Program-made: the position numbers and the translations under genes
NCBI GenBank assembly: GCA_022843175.1
Contig: JALHOE010000083.1
Location: forward strand, 1 to 34,721
DNA from: Deltaproteobacteria bacterium
GTDB lineage: Bacteria; Myxococcota_A; Polyangia; Polyangiales; JADJMO01
Length of the DNA: 34,721 bases
Direction: 5' to 3'
The notes under the pieces: model-generated
Database searches by the model: none
Told to the model about the DNA's origin: nothing
What the model saw: only the letters and a program-made list of their open reading frames with translations
Shown here: positions 9,445-18,601 of the stretch, piece after piece
Position numbering within the stretch: the first letter of the stretch is position 1
How the letters are laid out: each line of letters opens with the position of its first letter

Positions 9445-10580
9445 GGCGTGCCTCCTTGTTCCGGGGCGGGGGTGAGGACGACGTCGTCGCTTTCGGTGAC
9501 GCCGGCGCGAACGAGGACCGCGCCGTCGTCGGCGCGGACGAACGAGATGCGGCGCACGCGGGGGGCGCCGCTCTCCATCACCACGAGCTCGTCCTGCGAG
9601 CCGGGACGAATGACCGACGCGGGGTAGCGGAGGACGTCGCGCGCGCCGCCGCCGTCGATCGTGGCGTGGACGAACACCCCGGCGAGCAGGGTTCCGTCGT
9701 TGGCCAGCGTGGCCTCGATCGGCATCCTCCGCGTCGCCGGGTCGACCTTGGGGATGACGACGCTGATCCGCGCCGGCACGCTCCGACCCTCGAGCGCGAC
9801 GGTGACGGGCGCGCCGACCCTGACCAACGACGCCTCGTTCTCGCCGATGGTGCCGACCACGCGAAGCGTCGAGAGATCGTCGAGCGTGAAGAGCGGCGCG
9901 CCCGCGACCGCGAGGCCGCCCGCAGAGGTGGGCGCCGCGGTGATGACGCCGGCGAACGGCGCGCGCAGCGTGTGGTTCGCGAGGATCGCGCGGGAGAGAG
10001 CGAGCCCGGCGTTGGCGCCGTCGAGCGACGACCTCGCGACCGAGAGCTGCGCCTTGGCAGCCGTGACGCTCGACTCGGTCGCGGCGCCAAGCTTCGCGAG
10101 GGCGCTCGCGCGTCGCTCGCTGTCGCTCGCCAGCGCGAGGTTGGCCCTGGCCGTTTCGATCTGCGATGCGGCGACCTTGCTCTGCGCCCATGCCTCGCCG
10201 GCGTCGAGCGACGCGAGGAGAGCGCCGGCGTCGACGCGATCGCCGGTCTTCGCCCCGAGCGACGCCATCGTGCCCGTCGCCTTGAACGCGAGCGACACGC
10301 TGCGAGCTGGCATCAGCGTGCCGTTGAGCGTGACGGTGGGCTTCCATGTTACCCGGGTGCCGCGCACGAGCTCGACGGCCCTCGCGGGCGTCGGCGTCGG
10401 CTTCTGCGCCTGCATCGCGTGCTGTGCTCGGAGCGCGGTGCGGACGCGCATCCCGAAGGGGATCGCGAGCGCGGTCGCTGCGACGAGCGCGAGGATCATC
10501 CCCGTCCGCGAGCCGCGCTGCGGCGCCTCGTACGGCGGGAGCTCGGGCGAGCTGATCGTCACCATGTCCGGTTCGGTCAT
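9441..10580 (-). CDS. RND efflux periplasmic adaptor (HlyD/MFP family)
   Basis: A 379-residue membrane-fusion protein. A cytoplasmic lead of about 25 residues is followed by one membrane segment (about 27-44), so it is anchored in the inner membrane and projects into the periplasm. After that come a barrel-sandwich/lipoyl half (VSLAFKATGTMASLGAKTGDRVDAGALLASLD), a helical hairpin with Ala-rich coiled coil, a second lipoyl half (LRAPFAGVITAAPTSAGGLAVAG) and beta-barrel domains, in standard MFP order. The ATG at 10580 is preceded by GGAGG at a 7-base gap, which decides the start over an upstream alternative at 10616. It links the RND pump to the TolC protein. The stop overlaps the GTG of the pump gene. 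Confidence 0.93.
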   Translation of the reverse strand: MTEPDMVTISSPELPPYEAPQRGSRTGMILALVAATALAIPFGMRVRTALRAQHAMQAQKPTPTPARAVELVRGTRVTWKPTVTLNGTLMPARSVSLAFKATGTMASLGAKTGDRVDAGALLASLDAGEAWAQSKVAASQIETARANLALASDSERRASALAKLGAATESSVTAAKAQLSVARSSLDGANAGLALSRAILANHTLRAPFAGVITAAPTSAGGLAVAGAPLFTLDDLSTLRVVGTIGENEASLVRVGAPVTVALEGRSVPARISVVIPKVDPATRRMPIEATLANDGTLLAGVFVHATIDGGGARDVLRYPASVIRPGSQDELVVMESGAPRVRRISFVRADDGAVLVRAGVTESDDVVLTPAPEQGGTP

Positions 10581-10613
10581 CGGAGTGCCTCCAAGCGCGT
10601 GCTGAGCACCGCG

Positions 10614-10679
10614 CATACCAATCGAAAAACCTCTGTTTTCAGAACGATCGCGCTGTCCGCGGCGCGGACAGCTGTCCGG
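10614..10679 (-). promoter_or_regulatory. TGTCCGC/GCGGACA element, copy C, plus promoter-like blocks
   Basis: Plus-strand TGTCCGC-GGC-GCGGACA (10654-10670) is a perfect 7-bp inverted repeat; it overlaps a perfect 14-bp palindrome CGGACAGCTGTCCG (10665-10678). Downstream on the minus strand are CTGAAAA (10642-10636) and TGGTATG (10620-10614), matching the arrangement upstream of the carrier gene at 6301. The palindrome ends one base before the TolC stop codon, and TGTCCGC lies 73 bp upstream of the adaptor ATG. This is the likely control region of the adaptor-pump pair. Function is inferred from recurrence and position. Confidence 0.55.
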
Positions 10680-12059
10680 TCAGGCCTCGCCGGTCGCGCG
10701 TCGCAGCTCGGCGCGCGCGATGCGGAGGTCGACCCGGGCGTTGAGCTCGTTGAGGCGCGCGCGGGTCAGATCTGCCTCGGCGTCGATCAAGAGCGCGCTC
10801 GTCGTGGTGCCGGCGTCGAACTGCGCCTTGCGTGCGGCGTAGGCGATCTCGGCGGCGCGGCGCTCGGCCCCGGTCGCCACGATCGCCGCCTCCATCTCGC
10901 GGACCCTCGTCACCGCGGTCGTTACCTCGAGCGTGATCGCGTCGTCGAGCTGGTCGCGCGTGCTCTTGAGCGCAGCGGTGCTCGCCTTGCTCACCTTCTT
11001 CTGATCGCTCGCGATCAACGCTTCGGTCGGCGACCAGCTCAGGGTCAGGCCCACGTCCCAGGTGGTGTTCCAGGCGGAGGTCTGGGGGAAGATCCGCGGG
11101 TTGGGGTTTCCGTAGGTGAGGTTGGCCACTCCGTCGAGCCGCGGGAGCATCGCGGCCGACACCACCTCGGTCGACCACTCCGACGCAGCGATCTGCGCGT
11201 CGATCGCCTTGAGCTCGGGGCGCTTGGCGAGCGCTGCGGCGCGGTACGACTTGAGGTCTCCGGGCAGCTTCGGCAGCTCGGCGGCGAGATCCTCGGCGAG
11301 CTCGAACGCCGCGTCGTCGGCGACGTGCATCAGCTTGCGGAGGTTCGCCTCGGTGACGATCACCAGCGATTCGGACTGCACCACCGCGAGCTCGGCGGCC
11401 GCGTGTTGGGCGTTCACCCGCGCGACGTCGGCGGGCGTCGCCTCGCCCACGGCCGCGCGCGCCCTGAGCACGGCGAGGTGGGCGTCGGTCTGGGTCACCG
11501 CCGTCTTGGCCACCTGCACCGCGCCGTGCGCGCGGACGGCGTTGTAGTAGGCGACGCGGCCGTTGCTCGCGATCTGCAGGGTCGTGGCCCTGCCGCTCCA
11601 CTTCTCTGCCTCGAGGCCGGACAGAGACGCCTGGTGCGACTGGTAGATGCGGAACGCGTAGTCGCTGAGCGGGATCAGCAGCGACGCCTGCGCGACGTAT
11701 TGATTGAGCACCACCGGGAACGCGAGCGGCGGCGCGGCGAAGAGCGCGTTCGTCCCGACGAGCGTGCCGGGCGGCGCGTTGGTCACGACGAGCGAGCCGC
11801 CGCCTCCGATCGACGGCTGATCGATGGGCGAGAGCCGCGTGTACCGCCCGCTGAGCGTCAGCTTGGGGAGGTAGGCGTCCCACGCCGCGTCGACGCGCGC
11901 CGCCGCGGCTGCGAGCTTCGCCTGATCGGTCTTCACGACGTTCGACGTCGCCACCGCGCGCGATGCCGCGATGTCGGCGGTCAGGTCGTTCGGTTGTGCG
12001 TATGCGCTCTTCATCGTGAGGAGCGCCGCGAACGAGAGGATGGTGGAGAGCTGTTTCAT
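10680..12059 (-). CDS. TolC-like outer-membrane efflux channel
   Basis: A 459-residue outer-membrane factor. A signal peptide (about 1-21, ending SAYA) is followed by the duplicated long-helix OEP architecture. TLSGRYTRLSP and LPRLDGVANLTYGNPNP are the paired strand regions that enter the barrel, and the C-terminal helices are rich in Ala, Glu and Arg. It forms the trimeric outer-membrane exit of the pump encoded downstream. The ATG at 12059 is preceded by AAAGG about 10 bases upstream. The neighbours are the PAP2 gene upstream, separated by 90 bp that hold an inverted-repeat element, and the adaptor 99 bp downstream. The order TolC-adaptor-RND on one strand is a complete tripartite pump. Confidence 0.93.
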   Translation of the reverse strand: MKQLSTILSFAALLTMKSAYAQPNDLTADIAASRAVATSNVVKTDQAKLAAAAARVDAAWDAYLPKLTLSGRYTRLSPIDQPSIGGGGSLVVTNAPPGTLVGTNALFAAPPLAFPVVLNQYVAQASLLIPLSDYAFRIYQSHQASLSGLEAEKWSGRATTLQIASNGRVAYYNAVRAHGAVQVAKTAVTQTDAHLAVLRARAAVGEATPADVARVNAQHAAAELAVVQSESLVIVTEANLRKLMHVADDAAFELAEDLAAELPKLPGDLKSYRAAALAKRPELKAIDAQIAASEWSTEVVSAAMLPRLDGVANLTYGNPNPRIFPQTSAWNTTWDVGLTLSWSPTEALIASDQKKVSKASTAALKSTRDQLDDAITLEVTTAVTRVREMEAAIVATGAERRAAEIAYAARKAQFDAGTTTSALLIDAEADLTRARLNELNARVDLRIARAELRRATGEA

Positions 12060-12125
12060 GCGAGGAGCGCCTTTGCACTCTCCAAGCCACCGCGTTTGCC
12101 TGCGTGAAGCGCGGTTCGTCGCGGG

Positions 12126-12152
12126 TGTCCGCTGGACGACTGTCCGCGGTCA
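12126..12152 (-). promoter_or_regulatory. TGTCCGC element, copy B
   Basis: TGTCCGC (12126-12132), 8 bases, TGTCCGCGGTCA (12141-12152) on the plus strand. Copy A at 16244-16270 has exactly the same 7-base and 12-base blocks with the same 8-base spacer. The element lies 66 bp upstream of the TolC start, and its outer end contains the PAP2 stop codon. Confidence 0.5.
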
Positions 12153-12953
12153 CCACATGCCGGACAGCGCGAGGCCGGCGCTCGCCGCGTCGACGCGCGG
12201 GAGCACGAGCACGCTCGGCGCCGACCGATAGTGCAGCAGCGAGGGCAGCCCGTAGCCGACGCCGAACCCGAGCCCGAGCCCGAGCAGCGTGTCGGTCGTC
12301 CAGTGCTTGTCGGCGACGACACGGAGCAGTCCGACCGCGGTCGCTGCGACGACGCCCGACGCACACGCCACCGTGTCGGCCCCGCGGCCCCACAACGGCA
12401 GGTGTTGGTGGTGCGCGCAGTTCAGGCCCGCGGCGGTCGCGGCCATCGCGGCGTGTCCGCTGATGAAGCTCTGCGCGCGCCCGCCCTCGTTGCACGGGAA
12501 CCCGGCGTCGCCGGGCGCGCAGTGCGAGGTGAACGGTCGCTGTCTGCCGACGACGTTGGAGAGGACGCCCTGGACCAGGCCGGTGAGCGCGAAGGCCTCT
12601 GCGTTCATCAGCAGCATCTGTCCGGCGACGTCGGCCCGGCCGTGCGCCCACGCGGCGAGCGGCGCGCCGACCGCGCCCCAGGCGTACATGCCGAAGTACA
12701 GGCGGTCGCTCCACTGTTGGGCGCGGTAGCGCGTCGTCGCGTCGCCCCCCACGAGCCAGCCGCGGGTCCGCTCGTCGAACAGCACGCCGCCGCGCGTGCG
12801 GGCCTCGGTCTCCGGCATGGAGAGGAGGATCGCCACGTCGATCCCGAGCATCGTGGCGGTCGCCGCGTATTCGGTCGTGCGGAAGCGCTTCCAGTCGTCG
12901 CGCCACTCCACCGGCTGGGTGAGGAGCAACGACGCGGCCATGAGCGCGCTCAC
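12150..12953 (-). CDS. PAP2-superfamily phosphatase, probably envelope lipid phosphatase
   Basis: A 267-residue polytopic membrane protein of the type 2 phosphatidic acid phosphatase family. The conserved motifs are partly altered. Motif 1 ends VVGRQRPF, but the usual Lys seven residues before the RP pair is Ser. Motif 2 is FISGHA rather than PSGH, keeping the His. Motif 3 is complete as RVVADKHWTTD, with Arg, His and Asp at the standard spacing. The start is GTG at 12953 in a GTGA overlap with the lipoprotein stop; an ATG four codons later is the alternative. It sits in the barrel-lipoprotein-phosphatase unit. A role in lipid-carrier or lipid A dephosphorylation is possible but not shown; loss of the motif 1 Lys may mean altered activity. 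Confidence 0.85.
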   Translation of the reverse strand: MSALMAASLLLTQPVEWRDDWKRFRTTEYAATATMLGIDVAILLSMPETEARTRGGVLFDERTRGWLVGGDATTRYRAQQWSDRLYFGMYAWGAVGAPLAAWAHGRADVAGQMLLMNAEAFALTGLVQGVLSNVVGRQRPFTSHCAPGDAGFPCNEGGRAQSFISGHAAMAATAAGLNCAHHQHLPLWGRGADTVACASGVVAATAVGLLRVVADKHWTTDTLLGLGLGFGVGYGLPSLLHYRSAPSVLVLPRVDAASAGLALSGMW

Positions 12954-14473
12954 GGCCGCTCCAGGCCGACGATGCGCGCGCCCTCCGCGAGGTCGTAGAG
13001 GTGGACGTGCAGCACGCCCTTCGACGAGGCGGTGGTCATCGGGACCACGCGGTACGGATCGGAGCCGCCAGCGGGGATCGGGGCGCAGACCTGCTTCTTG
13101 CTCGCGAGATCGACGCCGCACACGCTCCGGCCGCGCACGACGACGTCGGCGATCGGCGAGAGCTTGGCGAACCAGCGGCGCGTGATCGCGTCGCGTCGCG
13201 CCACGAGCGTGTCGACGAGGTACTTGGTGTCCCGCTCGTCGGTGAAGTCGCCCGCGCGCACCGCGGCCTCGATCGCCGGGCGGTCGAAGCGCGCGAGGAT
13301 CCGCGCCGCCCACGCCGCGTCGTGCTCGGTCATCCGACCGAACGCCGGGTTGGGGTAGCCGCCGCGCCACGCCTCGGGATCGAAGTCCTTCGCGCTGAAG
13401 TACCCGAAGATGCTCGTGCGCTCCGCGCGCTCCCACGGCCGGGCGATCGCGCCGAACGTGACGAAGTCCTCGAGCAGGTAGGGGACGTCGAGGTAGTACG
13501 CGTGGCCGAGCCGGCGCGAGATCCCGTCCCAGGCCCACTGGCTGCCGAAGCAGTCGCCGAGGTCGAGGTAGTAGTGCCGCACGTACTTCTCAGGCATCCA
13601 CGTCGACATGGTGTTCTGCTCGCGCGAGTCGAAATGGTTGAGCCAAGCCGCGATGACCCGCGCGCCGCGGAGATCGCGCCGGTCCTCGTGGGGGATGACG
13701 TCCGCCGGATCGTCCTCGCGCACGCCCGCGTAGGTGAACGGCCCGAGCACCTTCCCGGGCAGCCACTTCGACGCGACCATCCGCACGCGGTCGCCGCGGT
13801 GGGAGGCGTTGGCGAGCAGCTTGTCGAGCGCGGCGCGGTCGAACGGCTTGGCGACGCCGCTGTTGTCGGTGACCGTGAGGCCGGGCTTCAGCTTCAGGAT
13901 CGCGGGACGGAAGTAGACGACCGAGTCGCAGGGGGAGTGCCAGCCGGCCGCGTGATAGAGCCGCGCGGCGATCGCGGCGGCGCCCGTGGCGCGCTCGGGC
14001 TCCTCCTTCGGATCGGCCTTGAGCATGAACTTGCCGACGCCCGGGATGTTCACGCGGAAGCCCGGGTTGGCGCCGTTGGGCTTGCCCCCGTCGACGATCC
14101 ACGTGCCGTCGGGCGCGGAGACGTCGAGCACCTTCTCGTCGCAGCTGCCGCGCGCGATCTCCGCCGTCGTCATGGCGCGTCGGCCGATCCGATTCTCGAA
14201 CCAGCTCGAGTCCGGCACCTCGTCGAGCGCGTTGACGTTGGTCGCCTCGGCGCCGGGGGACACCGCGAAGAAGCGCGAGACCGGCCGGAAGATCGTGTTG
14301 TCCGCCGCGTCCCACGCGAACGACGACTCGTACGCGGCGGGCGCCGCGGTGTTCTGCGGCTCGAGGTCGGTGTCGCGCCACATCGGCTCGCGGAGCGGGA
14401 AGCGACGCTCGCCCGCGGCGCACCCGACCAGCATCAGCAGCGACAGCACGAGGATCAGCGCTCTAGAGCCCAT
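12950..14473 (-). CDS. large lipoprotein of an outer-membrane gene cluster, function unknown
   Basis: A 507-residue protein with a lipoprotein signal (hydrophobic stretch to LMLVGC, lipid-anchored Cys at about 20). The ATG at 14473 has GGAGGG a few bases upstream, which decides it over the longer frame. I recognise no named family. The stretch VGKFMLKADPKEEPERATGAAAIAARLYHAAG, then DPADVIPHEDRRDLRGARVIAAWLNHFD and YYLDLGDCFGS, gives an impression of a kinase-like fold (Lys-x-Asp near a helix, later Asp-containing loops), but this is weak. It overlaps the barrel gene upstream by 11 bases and the PAP2 gene downstream by 4, so the three are very likely translated together and act at the outer membrane or in the periplasm. 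Confidence 0.75.
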   Translation of the reverse strand: MGSRALILVLSLLMLVGCAAGERRFPLREPMWRDTDLEPQNTAAPAAYESSFAWDAADNTIFRPVSRFFAVSPGAEATNVNALDEVPDSSWFENRIGRRAMTTAEIARGSCDEKVLDVSAPDGTWIVDGGKPNGANPGFRVNIPGVGKFMLKADPKEEPERATGAAAIAARLYHAAGWHSPCDSVVYFRPAILKLKPGLTVTDNSGVAKPFDRAALDKLLANASHRGDRVRMVASKWLPGKVLGPFTYAGVREDDPADVIPHEDRRDLRGARVIAAWLNHFDSREQNTMSTWMPEKYVRHYYLDLGDCFGSQWAWDGISRRLGHAYYLDVPYLLEDFVTFGAIARPWERAERTSIFGYFSAKDFDPEAWRGGYPNPAFGRMTEHDAAWAARILARFDRPAIEAAVRAGDFTDERDTKYLVDTLVARRDAITRRWFAKLSPIADVVVRGRSVCGVDLASKKQVCAPIPAGGSDPYRVVPMTTASSKGVLHVHLYDLAEGARIVGLERP

Positions 14474-15689
14474 GAGTCCCTCCGAACACGACGCGGGCCG
14501 ACGAGACGCGAAGGTTCTCCTCCAGCGTCTCGGTGCCCAAGCCCACCAACATCTCGAAGCGGTGATCGGGTGAGCCGATCGTCCGCACGCCGAGCGCAGC
14601 GGACATTCGCAACAGTCGTGCCGCGAGGCCGTCGAGGTGCGCGCCGAAGACATTGCCGCCTGCGATCTGCAGCGTCCCATCGAGGAACGTCCAGATCGGC
14701 CAGGTGTACTGCGCCGTCATCACCAGCGCGCTCCGGTCGACGAGGCGCCCCGGCAGATACCCGCGCATCAGCTGGAGCCCGCCGAGCGAGATGTGCTCGG
14801 GGATCGGCAGCTCTCCCGAGAGCGGATCGGCGAAGAGCGCGGTGACCGTCAGGCTCAGCACCCGGTGCGCGCCGTCGATCGCGACCGCGCCGCCGAGCGA
14901 GCCGCCGTAGCGCACGAAGCTGCGACGGCCGGCCACGTCGACGCCGTGCTCGGCCTCGAGCTCCACCCGCACGCCCGTCCCCGAGGCCGGCCGCGGCTTG
15001 CGGCTGTCGAGGGCGAGCTCCGCGCGCTGGAACGTCACCGCGTAGTCGTCGCAGCAGGGGCCTCCGCGGCCGCGAAACGCGCGCTCGCCGATCGCGGCCG
15101 AGAAGCCGCCGATTTGCAGCGTCGCGCGGGCGTCGAGCTTGTCGGCGGAGAAGCGAGTGCGATCCTCGTGCAGCGTGCGCGGACCGACGCCGTGGAACAC
15201 GAAGTCGGAGCGGCGGAGCCACTCGGCGCGGAGCGCGAACGTGGTGCGCGCGTCGATCGCGTAACGGTCCGTCAGCGTGAGCTTCAGCCAGTCCTTGCCC
15301 CAGGTGGCCGCGTGCGCGCGCACCGCGTTCTTCTTGCCGTCGAGGAAGAAGTACACGCCGACGCTCGGGCGCAGGCCGAAGTCGACGAGCCCGGTCGGGA
15401 CGAGGCCGGCGCGGTGCTCCCGATCGAAGGTGAAGAGGTCGAGCGCCTTCTCCGGCCAGTGGTTCTTCTCGGCCGTCATCACCAGCGCGCCGAGCGGCCG
15501 CCGCAGCACGTACTCGCTCACGACGTAGAGCGGCGCCGCGAGCGCCCGCGGCCCCCACAGCGCGACGTCCGACGCCGTCGTCGGCCGAGGGCCGCGGCCG
15601 TCGTAGTCGGGCAGGGGGCGTGCGTCGGCGGAGCCGGCGAGCAGCAGCGCGAGGACCGCCACGAGGAGCGCGAGCGCGCGGCGCATCAC
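14463..15689 (-). CDS. outer-membrane beta-barrel protein (BamA/surface-antigen-like)
   Basis: This 408-residue protein has a signal peptide (about 1-23, ending ADA) and then alternating amphipathic strands rich in aromatic and charged residues. Near the C-terminus, the LGGLQLMRGYLPGRLVDRSALVMTAQYTWPIW region resembles the RGY motif plus strand pairs of the BamA/Omp85 surface-antigen barrel. There are no POTRA domains. The start is GTG at 15689 (or the adjacent ATG at 15686), overlapping the methyltransferase stop. The following lipoprotein starts inside its last codons. Whether it is a porin, an assembly factor or a lipid transporter cannot be read from sequence. Confidence 0.8.
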   Translation of the reverse strand: MMRRALALLVAVLALLLAGSADARPLPDYDGRGPRPTTASDVALWGPRALAAPLYVVSEYVLRRPLGALVMTAEKNHWPEKALDLFTFDREHRAGLVPTGLVDFGLRPSVGVYFFLDGKKNAVRAHAATWGKDWLKLTLTDRYAIDARTTFALRAEWLRRSDFVFHGVGPRTLHEDRTRFSADKLDARATLQIGGFSAAIGERAFRGRGGPCCDDYAVTFQRAELALDSRKPRPASGTGVRVELEAEHGVDVAGRRSFVRYGGSLGGAVAIDGAHRVLSLTVTALFADPLSGELPIPEHISLGGLQLMRGYLPGRLVDRSALVMTAQYTWPIWTFLDGTLQIAGGNVFGAHLDGLAARLLRMSAALGVRTIGSPDHRFEMLVGLGTETLEENLRVSSARVVFGGTHGL

Positions 15690-16168
15690 CGCCCTCGCTT
15701 CGTCGCGACACCCGCGATCAGTGTGCGGGAGACCTGGTTGAGCTCGAGCGAGGCGAAGTCCGCGGCCACGAGCGCCGCGATGAGATCGCGCTCGCGGTTG
15801 CAGCCCCCGGGAAAAAGCGCGGCGCGCGCGCGCTCGAGCGCCCGAGCGAGCGTCCCGCGGGGCGCCGGGATGTGCTCGAAGAACACGAAGGTGCCGCCGT
15901 GGGAGAGCACGCGCTGGACGTCGGCGAGCGTCTCGGCGACGTCGCGCACGCAGCAGAGGGTGAAGTGCGACACCACGACGTCGGCGCTGTTCGTCGCGAG
16001 ACCGAGGGTCTGCTCTCGCGCGAGCTCGACCACCCGGCCGCCGAGCGGCTGGAGCAGCGCGGCGTGGTAGGGCGCGATCGCTTCGCGCACGTTCCTCGCG
16101 ATCGAACAGCGACTGCGCGGGCGACGGGGCGCCGGCACGATTCGACGCGGCGGGTCGGGGCGAGACAT
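15686..16168 (-). CDS. methyltransferase (UbiE/type 11-like) with deleted SAM-binding core
   Basis: This encodes 160 residues, about two thirds of the usual length. The N-terminus (REAIAPYHAALLQPLGGRVVEL) matches the start of small class I methyltransferases up to motif I. The C-terminal part is also normal: NSADVVVSHFTLCCVRDVAETLADVQRVLSHGGTFVFFEHI. Between them the glycine-rich motif I and the following strand and acidic residue that bind SAM are missing; about 45-60 residues are lost in frame at ELAREQTLGL. The join lies in a DNA palindrome CTCGCGCGAG. The protein is therefore unlikely to be an active methyltransferase and may be a pseudogene kept in frame. Its stop overlaps the GTG of the barrel gene, so it may persist as a coupled leader. 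Confidence 0.65.
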   Translation of the reverse strand: MSRPDPPRRIVPAPRRPRSRCSIARNVREAIAPYHAALLQPLGGRVVELAREQTLGLATNSADVVVSHFTLCCVRDVAETLADVQRVLSHGGTFVFFEHIPAPRGTLARALERARAALFPGGCNRERDLIAALVAADFASLELNQVSRTLIAGVATKRGR

Positions 16169-16212
16169 GGGGCCGCCCAGTGCACCCGGCGTTCCACCGG
16201 CGATCCCCCTGC

Positions 16213-17115
16213 TTATGCGCGGGCGGACGACGGATCGGACAGTTGTCCGCCGGTCATCTGTCCGCGGTCACGAAAGTCGACGTCCAGGGTCTTGCTCGAG
16301 GAGCGCGTGCTCTCGGCGACGCGACGGGCCCGCGCGGCCTCGCCGTTCTCGCGCCACCACGCCTGGCCGTCCCGCGCCGTCCACGGCGGCACCGCGAGCG
16401 CGTCGAGGCGTTCGAGCAACGCGTCGGCGCTGGCCGGGCGCCGCTCGACCTCCTTCGCCAGACACTCGCCGATCAGCGCGCCGAGCGCGCCCTCGAGCGT
16501 CGGCGCCGGATCGTGGAGGTGGCGCGCGTAGGTCTCGAGGAGCGTCTTGGCCTCGAACACCGGCTTGCCGGTGAGGAGAAAGTACGCCACGGCGCCCAGC
16601 GCGTAGAGATCGCTCCGCCCGTCGATCGCAGACGGATTCGCGATCGCCTCCGGCGACATGTAGAGCGGCGTCCCGACCAGCGTGTGGACGTTGCTCTGCG
16701 ACGCGCCGTGGCTCGGGTCGGTGTCCTTCACGAGGCCGAAGTCGACGACCTTCACGAAGTCCGCCACGCCGCCGCGCTCGCAGAGGATGATGTTCGCTGG
16801 CTTGACGTCGCGGTGAATGAGCCCCGCGCGGTGCGCCTCGCGCAGCGCCGCGGCGACCTGCTTGAGGATGTGGATCACCCGCGCCTCGGGGAGCGGCCCC
16901 GCCAGCGCGACCAGCGCCTCGAGGTCGAGGCCGTCGAGCAGCTCCATCGCGTAGTAGAACACCCCGTCGGGCGTCCTCCCGAAGTCGTAGATCGCGATGG
17001 TGTTGGGATGCGTGAGCCGCGCTGTCAGCTGCACCTCCCGCTCGAACCGCGCGAGCATGCGCGCGCCCGTTCGCTCGGGCGGCAGCAGCTTCACCGCCGT
17101 CGGGCGGCGCAGCAT
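16213..17115 (-). CDS. N-terminally truncated Ser/Thr protein kinase
   Basis: This 300-residue kinase is closely related to the one at 19710-21287 (shared ILCERGGVAD, VVDFGLVK, GTPLYMSPEAI). It begins at the residue pair ML just before the ATP-binding Lys (Lys9 in TAVKLL), so the membrane domain and the whole glycine-rich loop are absent. The rest is intact: HRD at 101-103, DFG at 125-127, APE-like SPEAI and a full C-lobe. Only 103 bp separate it from the divergent activator gene, and the frame upstream encodes nothing loop-like, so this is a real 5' deletion rather than a missed start. It could be an inactive remnant or a soluble pseudokinase. The C-terminal tail is lengthened by the inverted-repeat element. 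Confidence 0.7.
   Translation of the reverse strand: MLRRPTAVKLLPPERTGARMLARFEREVQLTARLTHPNTIAIYDFGRTPDGVFYYAMELLDGLDLEALVALAGPLPEARVIHILKQVAAALREAHRAGLIHRDVKPANIILCERGGVADFVKVVDFGLVKDTDPSHGASQSNVHTLVGTPLYMSPEAIANPSAIDGRSDLYALGAVAYFLLTGKPVFEAKTLLETYARHLHDPAPTLEGALGALIGECLAKEVERRPASADALLERLDALAVPPWTARDGQAWWRENGEAARARRVAESTRSSSKTLDVDFRDRGQMTGGQLSDPSSARA
16236..16270 (-). promoter_or_regulatory. TGTCCGC/GCGGACA operator-like element, copy A
   Basis: CGGACA-GT-TGTCCGC (16236-16250), 8 bases, TGTCCGCGGTCA (16259-16270) on the plus strand. The first 15 bases are identical to part of copy D, and the TGTCCGC-N8-TGTCCGCGGTCA layout is identical to copy B. It lies 67 bp upstream of the methyltransferase ATG and inside the last codons of the truncated kinase, whose C-terminal tail it encodes. 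Confidence 0.55.
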
Positions 17116-17218
17116 CGCGCTCGGTGCGTGCCCATTGCACCCCAGCTTCCCGTCATTCGGTGGACAGGATAATGCTCACGTTCAGCTGCCGACCATTCCG
17201 TTTCGCGCGGGGTATCCA

Positions 17219-18597
<1,379 letters not shown>

Positions 18598-18601
<4 letters not shown>

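Noticed and set aside
10581-10616. Upstream start (10616) for the efflux adaptor
   Set aside because: The ATG at 10580 has a strong GGAGG at correct spacing, which lies inside the longer reading frame.
17116-17218. Sigma-54 promoter before the activator gene
   Set aside because: A GTGCCC...TTGCA-like string at about 17127-17139 has the wrong GG-GC distance; no -24/-12 pair fits.
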